Positions 7,189-14,878 of a stretch of 17,521 nt of DNA are shown piece by piece. Location of the stretch: assembly GCA_934184665.1 (NCBI GenBank), contig CAKPSX010000026.1, positions 1 through 17,521 of the forward strand, in the 5' to 3' direction. The position numbers and the translations under genes were made by a program. This stretch comes from an uncultured Clostridia bacterium. Its GTDB lineage: Bacteria > Bacillota > Clostridia > TANB77 > CAG-508. The notes under the pieces are model-generated. The model worked only from the letters and a program-made list of their open reading frames with translations. It had not been told where the DNA came from and made no database searches. Each line of letters opens with the position of its first letter. The stretch's first letter is position 1.

Positions 7189-7728
7189 TTAATAATTTTC
7201 TGCTTTTATTTCAAAATATGCTTTTGGATGGTTACATACTGGACAAACTTCTGGTGCTTTTGTACCAACTACTATATGTCCACAATTTCTACATTTCCAG
7301 ATTTTAACCTCTCCTGCTTCAAATACTTTTCCATCTTTAACATTTGCTAATAATTTCAAAAATCTTTCTTCATGTTCTTTTTCTATTTTAGCAACTTCAT
7401 CAAACAAATATGCAATATGGCTAAATCCTTCTTCTTTTGCAACTTTTGCAAATTCTGCATACATATCTGTCCATTCATAATTTTCTCCTTCTGCAGCCGC
7501 TTGTAAATTTTCAGCAGTATTTCCAATTTCTCCACCATTTAATAATTTAAACCACATTTTTGCATGTTCTTTTTCATTGTCAGCTGTTTCTTGAAATATA
7601 GCAGCTATTTGCTCATACCCATCTTTTTTTGCTCTACTAGCAAAATATGTGTATTTATTTCTTGCTTGTGATTCTCCAGCAAATGCTGTCATTAAATTTT
7701 TTTCTGTTTTTGAACCTTTTAATTCCAT
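7189..7728 (-). CDS. rbr: Rubrerythrin
   Basis: Rubrerythrin is a cytoplasmic peroxidase that reduces hydrogen peroxide and protects anaerobes from oxygen. The 179 residues have the classic two domains. A four-helix di-iron domain carries E19 in A-F-A-G-E-S-Q-A-R, E52-K-E-H55, and a second E-K-E-H in the other half. A C-terminal rubredoxin domain has C-R-N-C and C-P-V-C pairs. An in-frame GTG at 7737 gives three extra residues. I prefer ATG 7728, which matches the canonical M-E-L-K-G-S-K-T start, although the AAAGGA site is 11 bases away. The gene follows the spoIIIA operon on the same strand after about 150 bases and has its own likely promoter. Confidence 0.96.
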   Translation of the reverse strand: MELKGSKTEKNLMTAFAGESQARNKYTYFASRAKKDGYEQIAAIFQETADNEKEHAKMWFKLLNGGEIGNTAENLQAAAEGENYEWTDMYAEFAKVAKEEGFSHIAYLFDEVAKIEKEHEERFLKLLANVKDGKVFEAGEVKIWKCRNCGHIVVGTKAPEVCPVCNHPKAYFEIKAENY

Positions 7729-7806
7729 TTTTCTCACATTCCTTTCTCATGGGCACAACTTTTGTTGAAAATGAATTTTTCCAACTTTACGCCTCATTTG
7801 TAGTAA

Positions 7807-7835
7807 AGAATATCACAAACTTACGCAAAAATCAA
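7807..7835 (-). promoter_or_regulatory. Putative rubrerythrin promoter
   Basis: On the minus strand TTGATT (7835-7830) and TATTCT (7812-7807) are 17 bases apart. No convincing PerR-type palindrome was seen around it. Confidence 0.4.
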
Positions 7836-7881
7836 CACTAATTTACGATATTCTTCTCACATGATAATATTAGTATTTACT

Positions 7882-8502
7882 CTATTTAGTCATAATATGT
7901 ATATTTTCTATTTCAGCTCCCATCTCTCTTGAAATAATATTTTGTATTTGTGCAATCTCATCTGATTTCAACTCAGTTGCCTTTATTATAACACTTATAC
8001 TATCAACATTAACAAAAATTACGCAATCCTCAAAACCTTTTGTAGATATAAGATTTTCACATATCATAATAGCATTTTTTTCTTTATTTAATTTTGTTAT
8101 TTCTTGTGTTACTATTGCTTTTTGCTCTTCCGAAACATTTGAATTATTAAGCATTTCTTTGTATGTTTCTAAAGTTTGTGAGTACATTGTATCTCTTGCT
8201 AATCGCGATTCTCCAAAATATCCATCATTTTTATTTTCATTTTCTTTCTGTTCTTCTATTGAATCTTTTTCATTGATAGTTTGTTCCTCTTCTTCCTGTA
8301 TTAGTTCATTATTACTAACCAATTGGGCATCACCTAAATTTTCGTCTTTTTTCTCTTCACTTGTTGTATCATTTCCAACACTTACAGTTTGAAGTGTTTG
8401 TGATTCTTTTGATATATAGTTCCAATACCCAACAGTTACAAGCATTAGGGCTAATACATATACTGCAATTGAACTTGTTTTTAATTTTATGTTTGTTTTC
8501 AT
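7882..8502 (-). CDS. spoIIIAH: Stage III sporulation protein AH
   Basis: SpoIIIAH sits in the mother-cell membrane around the forespore and binds SpoIIQ from the forespore side, forming the channel that feeds the forespore. The 206 residues show a short cytoplasmic start and a membrane segment (about 9-25). A long charged Glu/Asn/Lys-rich linker follows, then a C-terminal ring-building domain (about 105-206) with E-T-Y-K-E-M-L and the late I-S-R-E-M-G-A. I chose ATG 8502, behind AAGGGGG; upstream in-frame codons run into the inverted-repeat element. It is the last gene of the operon but is split from spoIIIAG by 200 bases, unlike the tight packing of the others. No clear terminator follows. 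Confidence 0.93.
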   Translation of the reverse strand: MKTNIKLKTSSIAVYVLALMLVTVGYWNYISKESQTLQTVSVGNDTTSEEKKDENLGDAQLVSNNELIQEEEEQTINEKDSIEEQKENENKNDGYFGESRLARDTMYSQTLETYKEMLNNSNVSEEQKAIVTQEITKLNKEKNAIMICENLISTKGFEDCVIFVNVDSISVIIKATELKSDEIAQIQNIISREMGAEIENIHIMTK

Positions 8503-8523
8503 TTCTATTTTTTTCCCCCTTTT

Positions 8524-8705
8524 TGATTGAAAAATAATTACAATTTTGGACTGTGTCAATTTTCATTTAAAACGCGGTTACATATCTGTATATGCGCCCT
8601 TGCCTTTTAAATAAAAATTTCCTTGCCAAAATTTAATTCTTTTCCAATCCGTATTATAAATATATATATCTTGCGCAGTCCAAAATTGTAATTATTTTTC
8701 AATCA
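8524..8705. mobile_element. 182-bp MITE-like element with perfect 30-bp terminal inverted repeats
   Basis: Bases 8524-8553 and 8676-8705 are exact reverse complements over 30 bp; the outer ends read TGATTG and CAATCA. The 122 bases between hold no gene. The shape (short, AT-rich, long terminal inverted repeats, non-autonomous) fits a miniature inverted-repeat transposable element. The end facing spoIIIAG supplies that gene's TGA stop codon. No clean target-site duplication is visible, although GGGGGA occurs close to both ends. As RNA it would fold into a very stable hairpin inside the spoIIIA transcript. Confidence 0.7.
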
Positions 8706-9290
8706 CTCCCCCATCTCAAAAACTTGAATCTTATGCACCGCCAATCCTGTAACAGCTTCAACTGCACTAACTATAGCAGATTTTACATTAGTATTTGATG
8801 CACCTTGTGCAGTTATTATAGTTCCTTCAATAACAGGCATCACTACCTTTTCAGTTATTGGCTCATTTTTTCCATTTTTATCTGAATAAACAACCTCTTT
8901 TTTACTTTCAGTTTCTTTTACGTTTTTACTTCCACCACCAGAATCATTTTCTGCTGTTGTGCTTTCTGAACTTGTTTCATTATACATTGCAACTATTGTG
9001 CTACTTGTTGAATATTTTATCAAAACTTTTACTTTTCCAACTCCTTCAATGCTTCCTAATATTCCCTCAAGCCTTTTTTCTAAATTTTCTGTACTATCAG
9101 TATTTGTTGTAGAAGTAGTCTGTGCTAGGACTTTTGATGAATCTTCCTCTTCTTTAGGTTCATCTTTTGACCACATATTATTTATTATTAATACTGTTAT
9201 AATTAATATTATTATAAACACTACTATATTCTCTATTTGTCTTTTATTATTTTTTCCTTCCTCATTTTTCTTAAAAAAATCTTTTAACAT
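8703..9290 (-). CDS. spoIIIAG: Stage III sporulation protein AG
   Basis: SpoIIIAG forms a large ring in the space between mother cell and forespore as part of the SpoIIIA-SpoIIQ channel. The 195 residues have a cytoplasmic basic start, one membrane segment (about 21-38, V-V-F-I-I-I-L-I-I) and an intermembrane ring-building domain. That domain is split by a Ser/Thr/Gly-rich insertion (about 110-125). It ends with the conserved A-I-V-S-A-V-E-A-V-T-G-L-A-V-H-K-I. An AAAGGGGTG site precedes the ATG. Its TGA is the first three bases of the inverted-repeat element, so the final residues or stop may have been altered by that insertion. The main domain looks complete. Confidence 0.95.
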   Translation of the reverse strand: MLKDFFKKNEEGKNNKRQIENIVVFIIILIITVLIINNMWSKDEPKEEEDSSKVLAQTTSTTNTDSTENLEKRLEGILGSIEGVGKVKVLIKYSTSSTIVAMYNETSSESTTAENDSGGGSKNVKETESKKEVVYSDKNGKNEPITEKVVMPVIEGTIITAQGASNTNVKSAIVSAVEAVTGLAVHKIQVFEMGE

Positions 9291-9329
9291 TTAAATCACA
9301 CCCCTTTCCACTTTTCAGTATTTATAAAA

Positions 9330-9827
9330 TTATGTAATTATTATTTTAATCTTATTTTGATCTATTTCATATTCGTTAGCTAATTCCAATTTTGCGTTTT
9401 CTGCCTCTTGACTATCAGTTGAACCTTTTAGCTTTACAGTAATCATATGTATTCCAGCATTTTTTTTGCTACTATCTAAAACAGCATCAATAGTGCATTT
9501 GCTAACAGTAAAACCTTTTTCCTCAAACTTAGTCTTTACATTTTTTTCCAGCTCTTCTAAATAAATTTTTTCCAACCTCTTATCCATAGAGGTCTGGTCT
9601 ACCTCATAATTTGAACTTGCTGTACTATCTTGAACTTTATATTTATCAATTGAAAATTCCTCTTTATTATCAATTATAGGTGAAATTATATTAAATAAAA
9701 TATATACTCCTATTACCATTTGAATATACTTTTTACTCTTATTATTGGGTAAAATCAACTCTATAATAGTTGCTATTATAACTGCAAGAATTATTTGTTC
9801 TGCCCATGAGCTTAAAAATCCTATCAT
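9330..9827 (-). CDS. spoIIIAF: Stage III sporulation protein AF
   Basis: The 165-residue membrane protein belongs to the SpoIIIA channel. Two hydrophobic helices fill about residues 8-25 and 37-52 (I-Q-M-V-I-G-V-Y-I-L-F-N-I-I), followed by a soluble ring-building-like domain to the end. The ATG overlaps the spoIIIAE stop codon as ATGA, implying translational coupling. The next gene, spoIIIAG, starts 39 bases downstream. Confidence 0.93.
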   Translation of the reverse strand: MIGFLSSWAEQIILAVIIATIIELILPNNKSKKYIQMVIGVYILFNIISPIIDNKEEFSIDKYKVQDSTASSNYEVDQTSMDKRLEKIYLEELEKNVKTKFEEKGFTVSKCTIDAVLDSSKKNAGIHMITVKLKGSTDSQEAENAKLELANEYEIDQNKIKIIIT

Positions 9828-10966
9828 CTATACATCATCCCACTATTTGAAATTTTTATAACTAATGTAACACCTACTAATAAAAGAACTGAAAGTGAAA
9901 CCAATATACCAAGTAACACTTTAAAAACACCTCCCATTTCTTCTAATAGTTTTACAATTTTGCCATCTGCAATCGGTTGTACTACTGCTGCCGCCAGATT
10001 ATACATTATAGTTAATGTTGCAATTTTTATAATTGGAATTATACATATTCCTATTATTATAATTACACCAACAAAACCAACTGCATTTTTTAGTATTACT
10101 CCACAACCTAAAACACTATCTACCGCATCTCCAATTACCTTTCCTACAACTGGTATAATATTTGACATTGCTGCTTTTGCAGTTTTCGCAGTTATTCCAT
10201 CAACACTACTACTTAGTGTTCCCTCTAAAGAAACTACACCAACAAAAACCGTCAAAACTATTCCTAAAAACCATATAACTCCTGATTTCATAAATTTAGA
10301 AAGTTTCTCTAGCTGAACTCTTTCAGATATTTTAGATACTATTGAAAATACTACTACAATCATCATTATAGGAATTAAAACTGATTCAATAATATTTCCA
10401 ATAAAATTTATAACTAATAAAATGATTGGTTCTAGCATTGTACTTGTTGCAATTCCTCCTGTATATACCATGAGAGTTAATAGTAATGGTGCAAGTACAT
10501 TTATAAATCCAACTAAATCACTTGATGTTTCTTTTACTAATTTTATTATTTCTGTAAAGTTTGACATTATTAATGTGACTATTAATATATATTGAACAAA
10601 ATAAATAATTTGAGATATATTATTATTTTCAAAATTATCTGTTATTGATTTTAATATTCCATGTATTACTATTATAACTAAAATACTAATAAGAACTTTT
10701 ATACTTGAACTTACTTCTGAACCCAGTACTTTCAATACTTTTTTATAAATTGTTTTATTATCAACATTTCCTTTTATAGCTTGACTTAACATTTGTGAAA
10801 TATCAACATCTTCCAAAAAATCTCCAGTATATTTTTCTGCTTGTTGTATGAATTCTGATATATTCATCGATTCTTCTGTTGATTTCATTATTTCTTCTTC
10901 TGTTTCGGCATAGGTCACATTTGGTATTAATATTAGCATAAAAAATATTATAATTAACTTTTTCAC
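9824..10966 (-). CDS. spoIIIAE: Stage III sporulation protein AE
   Basis: SpoIIIAE is the large polytopic membrane subunit of the mother-cell channel. The 380 residues begin with a signal-peptide-like stretch (K-K-L-I-I-I-F-F-M-L-I-L-I-P, ending V-T-Y-A). A polar segment follows to about residue 85, then many hydrophobic helices to the C terminus. The start codon is GTG at 10966, since a stop lies two codons upstream. The only Shine-Dalgarno-like match, AAGGA, is 12 bases away, so initiation may be weak or coupled to spoIIIAD 27 bases before. The end overlaps spoIIIAF by four bases. Length is close to the usual family size. Confidence 0.94.
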   Translation of the reverse strand: MKKLIIIFFMLILIPNVTYAETEEEIMKSTEESMNISEFIQQAEKYTGDFLEDVDISQMLSQAIKGNVDNKTIYKKVLKVLGSEVSSSIKVLISILVIIVIHGILKSITDNFENNNISQIIYFVQYILIVTLIMSNFTEIIKLVKETSSDLVGFINVLAPLLLTLMVYTGGIATSTMLEPIILLVINFIGNIIESVLIPIMMIVVVFSIVSKISERVQLEKLSKFMKSGVIWFLGIVLTVFVGVVSLEGTLSSSVDGITAKTAKAAMSNIIPVVGKVIGDAVDSVLGCGVILKNAVGFVGVIIIIGICIIPIIKIATLTIMYNLAAAVVQPIADGKIVKLLEEMGGVFKVLLGILVSLSVLLLVGVTLVIKISNSGMMYR

Positions 10967-10993
10967 ATCTTATCACATTCCTTCACTTAAAAA

Positions 10994-11383
10994 TTAAGGC
11001 AATATTTTTATGACTAATTCCAATAAGCTTGTTATAATTGGTAGTGACATTGCTATTATTATTACTTTACTGCCAATTTCTATTTTACTTGCTATTGCTT
11101 TTTCACCAGCGTCAGAACATATACTCACAGCAAACTCTGTTAATATAGCTATTCCTGTTATTTTTAGCAATATCCCCAGGAAATTTTTATTAATATAAGT
11201 CTTCTCAGAAATTGATTGTAATAAATTTATTACGCCACTGATTTTTTGCATAGCTAAAAATAATATCAATACTCCTGCTATAATAGAAACATATATTGCA
11301 TATTCTGGTCTATACTGTTTTAATATTACAATAATAACTAATCCTGTTAATCCTATTCCGATTATTTTTATTATTTCTTCCAT
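10994..11383 (-). CDS. spoIIIAD: Stage III sporulation protein AD
   Basis: A 129-residue membrane subunit of the SpoIIIA complex with about four hydrophobic helices, starting M-E-E-I-I-K-I-I-G-I-G-L-T-G. Two ATG codons are possible. The one at 11389 abuts the AAGGAAGGG site with no spacing, while 11383 is six bases from it, so I use 11383. The family often occurs beside the similar small protein SpoIIIAC, as here, 17 bases downstream of it. Confidence 0.93.
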   Translation of the reverse strand: MEEIIKIIGIGLTGLVIIVILKQYRPEYAIYVSIIAGVLILFLAMQKISGVINLLQSISEKTYINKNFLGILLKITGIAILTEFAVSICSDAGEKAIASKIEIGSKVIIIAMSLPIITSLLELVIKILP

Positions 11384-11400
11384 TATCATCCCTTCCTTAA

Positions 11401-11595
11401 TTATAAATTAAATAATGTTCGAACAGACTCAAACAGTTTGCTAATCTCTTGTATTACCATTGATAATACAATCACAAGTCCAGCAAGTGTTGTCATCATT
11501 GCTTGATCTTCTCTACCAGCTCTTACCAAAACTTGATGTAATACTGCAACTAATATTCCTATTGCGGCAATTTTAAACAATAAATTTATATCCAT
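11401..11595 (-). CDS. spoIIIAC: Stage III sporulation protein AC
   Basis: This 64-residue protein has two hydrophobic helices (about 5-23 and 35-50) joined by a short polar loop, R-A-G-R-E-D-Q-A, typical of SpoIIIAC. AGGGGGAT lies before the ATG. It lies 13 bases after spoIIIAB and belongs to the mother-cell side of the feeding channel. Confidence 0.93.
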   Translation of the reverse strand: MDINLLFKIAAIGILVAVLHQVLVRAGREDQAMMTTLAGLVIVLSMVIQEISKLFESVRTLFNL

Positions 11596-11608
11596 GTAAA
11601 TTATCCCC

Positions 11609-12118
11609 CTATATTAATATCACAACAAATGTCAATCCAACCACTGCGCCAAGTGTTTTATACATCTTTTGATTTCTCTTTTTTTCTTCTTCTGCTTTTA
11701 TTAGTTGAGTCTCTAAAAAACTCTGAGTGACTTCTATTTCACTTATTTGTCCATCTACATCTGTTTGTCCAAGTAATCTACCTAACTTTTTCAGTATATC
11801 TTTATCCTCTTGATTTATGCTTATATCTGCATTTTGAATACAACTTGTCCACACTTCATCTGTTTTTTTATATTGTATTTGTATAGCCATTTGTTTAAAT
11901 ATGTTTGAAACCGCTGTTTTCCCATTTTCAGAAACTTCATTAAATATTTCTTCTAATGGTTCATATGTGAATTTAATTTTAGTTTTCATTGCATTTAATA
12001 TGCTTTTAAATTCTTGTAATTCCTTTACTCTGTTTTCATACATTTTTGCAATTACAATTCCTATTATTGTTGACAACAAGAAAATGATTATTAATAATAA
12101 AAATTTTAATATTTGCAT
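11609..12118 (-). CDS. spoIIIAB: Stage III sporulation protein AB
   Basis: The 169-residue protein has an N-terminal membrane helix (about 4-24), a helical cytoplasmic region with coiled-coil-like charged stretches, and a hydrophobic C-terminal helix (about 153-169). It resembles type II secretion F-like folds, and SpoIIIAB is thought to work with the ATPase SpoIIIAA. The AAGGAGGG site is unusually far (about 15 bases) from the ATG at 12118, with no nearer ATG, GTG or TTG in frame. A noncanonical ATT just upstream cannot be excluded. It starts 37 bases after spoIIIAA. Confidence 0.9.
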   Translation of the reverse strand: MQILKFLLLIIIFLLSTIIGIVIAKMYENRVKELQEFKSILNAMKTKIKFTYEPLEEIFNEVSENGKTAVSNIFKQMAIQIQYKKTDEVWTSCIQNADISINQEDKDILKKLGRLLGQTDVDGQISEIEVTQSFLETQLIKAEEEKKRNQKMYKTLGAVVGLTFVVILI

Positions 12119-12155
12119 AATTAATTTTTATTCCCTCCTTGATAATCTTAATACA

Positions 12156-13046
12156 TTATATATAAACACATTCTGTATCTCCTCTTTTTCTTGAATTCAA
12201 AAATATTATTCTTTCAAATGTATGTTTATTTAACAATTTACTTATTTCTGGATTCTGACTCAGTTCTTCCATATCTCTGCCATGTGCAGTAAAAATGCCC
12301 TTTACACCTGAACACATTGCATAATCTATTGCTTTTACATCTTCATAACTTCCTATTTCATCACAAGCAATAATATCTGGTGCCATTGAACGTACAAGTA
12401 GCCTCATAGCCTCTGGTTTTGGCATATTATCTATAATATCTGTTCTTATACCAACATCATTTTGAGGAACTCCTTTATACATTGCAGCTATTTCTCCTCT
12501 CTCATCTACAACACCAATATTTTTCCCACTAAAATTCATAGATTTTATCCCATTACTTAAATTACGTATTATATCTCTTAATAATGTTGTTTTTCCACAC
12601 CCAGGTGGTGATACTATCAATGTATTGTAAATTGTATTATCAGGATAATCTATTATGTCTTCTATAACTTTCGCACTACAACCTATTTTTTGTCTTGCAA
12701 TTCTAAAATTTAAACTTGATATGTAATTTATGTTTATTATTTGTCCATTATCTACAACTGCACTTCCAACTATTCCAACTCTGTTTCCACCTCTAATTGT
12801 TATATATCCATCACAGATTTGCTTTCTATATGAATATACTGAGTTTTCGCAGATTTTTTCAAATGCTTGTAAAACTTCTTGCTGTTTTACAATATAATCT
12901 AATGATTTTGTTACTTGTCCAATTTTTAGTCCAAGAGGTTTTCCTGTTCTTAATCTTATTTCTTCTATTTCACAATTCTCTCTTGAAATAAAATCTAAAA
13001 TAACCACTCTTATTTCTTGTGGTAAATATCCTAATACACTTTCCAT
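12156..13046 (-). CDS. spoIIIAA: Stage III sporulation protein AA, ATPase
   Basis: SpoIIIAA is the cytoplasmic secretion-type ATPase of the mother-cell channel complex. The 296 residues hold an N-terminal adapter region (about 1-130). The ATPase core follows, with P-loop S146-P-P-G-C-G-K-T-T, a conserved V-V-D-E-R-G-E-I-A near 179-187, and Walker B D-I-I-A-C-D-E near 224-230. The first glycine of the P-loop is serine, while the G-C-G-K-T core is kept. It is the first gene of the operon, starting about 150 bases after the end of yebC. The ribosome binding site is weak (AAAGTGATG). No clear sigma-E promoter could be assigned. Confidence 0.96.
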   Translation of the reverse strand: MESVLGYLPQEIRVVILDFISRENCEIEEIRLRTGKPLGLKIGQVTKSLDYIVKQQEVLQAFEKICENSVYSYRKQICDGYITIRGGNRVGIVGSAVVDNGQIININYISSLNFRIARQKIGCSAKVIEDIIDYPDNTIYNTLIVSPPGCGKTTLLRDIIRNLSNGIKSMNFSGKNIGVVDERGEIAAMYKGVPQNDVGIRTDIIDNMPKPEAMRLLVRSMAPDIIACDEIGSYEDVKAIDYAMCSGVKGIFTAHGRDMEELSQNPEISKLLNKHTFERIIFLNSRKRGDTECVYI

Positions 13047-13096
13047 ATAAACATCACTTTCTTATTTATTCTCAGGCATTCATACAATCGAGTAGA

Positions 13097-13116
13097 GAAA
13101 TTTATTAATGAATTTC
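13097..13116. promoter_or_regulatory. Near-palindrome upstream of spoIIIAA
   Basis: A 20-base near-palindrome (18 of 20 positions symmetric) with GAAATT and AATTTC ends lies between the yebC terminator and the spoIIIAA start. It could be an operator for the sporulation operon, but AT-rich palindromes arise easily by chance. Confidence 0.2.
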
Positions 13117-13130
13117 CCCTCTCACACCGC

Positions 13131-13166
13131 AAAAAAGAACATATATTATATATATATGCTCTTTCT
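13131..13166 (-). terminator. Intrinsic terminator of yebC
   Basis: AAAGAACATATA (13134-13145) pairs with TATATGCTCTTT (13153-13164) with one mismatch. On the minus strand the stem is followed by a T run (plus-strand A at 13131-13136). It lies 30 bases after the yebC stop. Confidence 0.8.
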
Positions 13167-13194
13167 CTATTTTTAGAACTTAGATTTTATATTT

Positions 13195-13920
13195 TTATTC
13201 TTCCCAATTGTGATATATATCCATTACATCATCTAAATCTTCTAGTTTTTCTATTAGTCTTTCCATTTTTTCTTTTCCAGCTTCATCAAGTACTACTGTT
13301 GTTGTTGGCACCATTTGAACTTCTGCCTCTAGGAATTCTAAACCTGCTTCTTCTAATTTTTCTCTTACAGCTGAAAATTCTGATGGTTCTGTTGTTATTT
13401 CATACACTTCTTCTGATGAGTTAAAATCTTCTGCACCTGCATCTAAAGCTAACATCATTAATTCTTCTTCTTCCATATTTGTTGAAGCTTTTTCAATTAC
13501 TATTATTCCTTTTTTGTTAAACATATATGATACACAACCTGTTGTTCCTAAATTTCCTCCTGCTTTATCAAATACATGTCTTACATCTGCTGCTGTTCTA
13601 TTTCTGTTATCTGTATTTGCATTTACTATAACAGCTACTCCACAAGGTCCATATCCCTCATATACGATTTCTTCATATGTTGCTGTATTTCCTTCTCCTG
13701 AAGCTTTTTTTATTGCATTATTTATTGTATCATTTGGCATATTTGCAGCCTTACATTTTGCAATTACATCTTTTAATTTTGAGTTTCCTGCTGGATCTGG
13801 TCCACCTTGTTTTACTGCAATTAATAATTCTCTGCCTAATTTAGTAAACACTTTACCTCTAGCAGCATCTGCTTTTCCTTTTTTTGCTTGTATATTGTGC
13901 CATTTGCTATGTCCTGACAT
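13195..13920 (-). CDS. yebC: YebC/PmpR/TACO1-family protein
   Basis: The 241-residue protein is full length and begins with the family hallmark M-S-G-H-S-K-W-H-N-I. It keeps the conserved G-G-P-D-P and C-V-S-Y-M-F segments. The family was first described as DNA-binding regulators; later work on members ties them to relief of ribosome stalling at proline-rich stretches, like mitochondrial TACO1. The three-domain layout is intact. An AGGAGGAG site precedes the ATG. A 35-codon ORF ends inside its first codons, suggesting coupled translation. The first eight codons and about 90 upstream bases recur as a second copy near 15650. Confidence 0.96.
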   Translation of the reverse strand: MSGHSKWHNIQAKKGKADAARGKVFTKLGRELLIAVKQGGPDPAGNSKLKDVIAKCKAANMPNDTINNAIKKASGEGNTATYEEIVYEGYGPCGVAVIVNANTDNRNRTAADVRHVFDKAGGNLGTTGCVSYMFNKKGIIVIEKASTNMEEEELMMLALDAGAEDFNSSEEVYEITTEPSEFSAVREKLEEAGLEFLEAEVQMVPTTTVVLDEAGKEKMERLIEKLEDLDDVMDIYHNWEE

Positions 13921-14007
13921 ATCTATCTCCTCCTCTTTCTTTATTCCCTATAAAAATCATTTCTATTTTATCACATTCACTGCATTTTGTGTAGTGTTTT
14001 CTTAAAT
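13895..14007. repeat. Direct repeat, copy A: yebC 5' end and leader
   Basis: These 113 bases match 15649-15762 except for one substitution and one inserted base, both in the ribosome-binding region. The repeat covers the first eight yebC codons, the ribosome binding site and most of the leader ORF. It stops short of the leader ORF's start codon and promoter, which only copy A has. Confidence 0.95.
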
Positions 14008-14014
14008 TTTTCAT
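13907..14014 (-). CDS. Possible 35-residue leader ORF overlapping the yebC start, with a CxxC motif
   Basis: ATG 14014 lies nine bases after GGAGG and opens 35 codons ending at TAG 13907, inside yebC codons 4-5 (a 14-base overlap). The peptide starts M-K-N-L-R-K-H-Y-T-K and contains C-S-E-C-D-K. It is basic, and a lone CxxC suggests metal or redox binding at most. It sits directly behind a near-perfect promoter, so the mRNA certainly carries it. I do not know a family. It may be a real small protein, a coupling leader for yebC, or chance. In the duplicate near 15650 its start is missing and its frame is broken. Confidence 0.45.
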   Translation of the reverse strand: MKNLRKHYTKCSECDKIEMIFIGNKERGGDRYVRT

Positions 14015-14040
14015 ATAAAAATACCTCCATTTCCAACAAA

Positions 14041-14069
14041 ATTATACCATTTTATGTAAATTACGTCAA
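14041..14069 (-). promoter_or_regulatory. Promoter of the leader ORF and yebC
   Basis: On the minus strand TTGACG (14069-14064) and TATAAT (14046-14041) are separated by 17 bases. It lies 27 bases before the leader ORF start. Confidence 0.75.
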
Positions 14070-14130
14070 TTTAAATTTTACAATTTGCTTTTAAAATTGC
14101 CATAAATATATATAATTACATCAATTTTAA

Positions 14131-14176
14131 ATAAAAGCCATAAAACGAACTTATAATAAAATTCATTTTATGGCTT
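14131..14176 (-). terminator. Terminator of the histidine phosphatase gene
   Basis: AAGCCATAAAA (14135-14145) pairs perfectly with TTTTATGGCTT (14166-14176), with a 20-base loop. On the minus strand a T-rich tract follows. It lies just past the stop codon at 14181. Confidence 0.75.
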
Positions 14177-14180
14177 CTAA

Positions 14181-14810
14181 TTAATCTATTTGTTCTAAAT
14201 TAATCAATTCATTTTTTCTAAAGGTCAACTTTAACAAACATGGCGATTTTATATTTAAAATTGTATTTTGGTTATACACAAGTTTAACATTCTCATTTAC
14301 TGTACACCAATTTAATAAAAAAAACTTTATTGTTCCTCCATGACTAACTACTGCAATTTTTTTTCCCTTATATTCTTTAAGTATTCTGTCAAAAAATTTA
14401 TTCATCCTATCTCTAGTTTGTTCTGCACTTTCTCCATCGGATGTTCTAAATGTTCTATCTAATAATTGTTCTTGTGAAGGATCTCTCGTACTTTTATCCT
14501 TCATAAATTCCCCCAATTCCTTTAAATTTCCTAATTTTCTTTCACTTAAATCGTTATCTAAATTAAAAGGTAAATTATTTACATTTGCAATATATTTCGC
14601 TGTTGCTTTAGCTCTAGTATAACTACTTGACCATATAATATCTAAATTTTTTAATTCAGTATTTTCACTTAATTTTTTTGCTTGTTCTTCTCCTTCTACT
14701 GATAATATTTCTTTTTCATTAATTATTTGAGAATCTTCATTAGTATTTCTAATACCATTCTCATCAACCGTTTCAGCATGTCTAATTAAATATACTATTG
14801 TATCATCCAC
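14181..14810 (-). CDS. Histidine phosphatase family protein (phosphoglycerate mutase-like)
   Basis: The 209-residue cytoplasmic protein belongs to the branch-1 histidine phosphatases. It has R10-H11-A-E, the nucleophilic histidine motif (usually R-H-G-E), then S-S-x-Y-x-R66-A near 61-67, E90 in L-S-E-R-K-L-G, D-G-E-S near 125-128, and the second histidine in V-S-H157-G-G-T. All catalytic residues are present. Substrates in this family range from sugar phosphates to phosphoproteins and cannot be told here. The start is GTG at 14810, 10 bases after AGGAGG; no in-frame ATG is near and the family starts right at this point. It lies between the two copies of the yebC 5' repeat, so it may have arrived or moved with that rearrangement. 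Confidence 0.9.
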   Translation of the reverse strand: MDDTIVYLIRHAETVDENGIRNTNEDSQIINEKEILSVEGEEQAKKLSENTELKNLDIIWSSSYTRAKATAKYIANVNNLPFNLDNDLSERKLGNLKELGEFMKDKSTRDPSQEQLLDRTFRTSDGESAEQTRDRMNKFFDRILKEYKGKKIAVVSHGGTIKFFLLNWCTVNENVKLVYNQNTILNIKSPCLLKLTFRKNELINLEQID

Positions 14811-14838
14811 TTTATTAAACCTCCTTTTTTCTTTTTTA

Positions 14839-14866
14839 TTATAACATATAATTGATATATTACAAT
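14839..14866 (-). promoter_or_regulatory. Promoter of the histidine phosphatase gene
   Basis: On the minus strand TTGTAA (14866-14861) and a perfect TATAAT (14844-14839) are 16 bases apart, just before the AGGAGG site. Confidence 0.6.
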
Positions 14867-14878
14867 CTTTTTAGATTT

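Noticed and set aside
13051..13094. Sigma-E-like CATACAAT before spoIIIAA
   Set aside because: It is on the wrong strand for spoIIIAA and has no suitable -35 at 13-15 bases.
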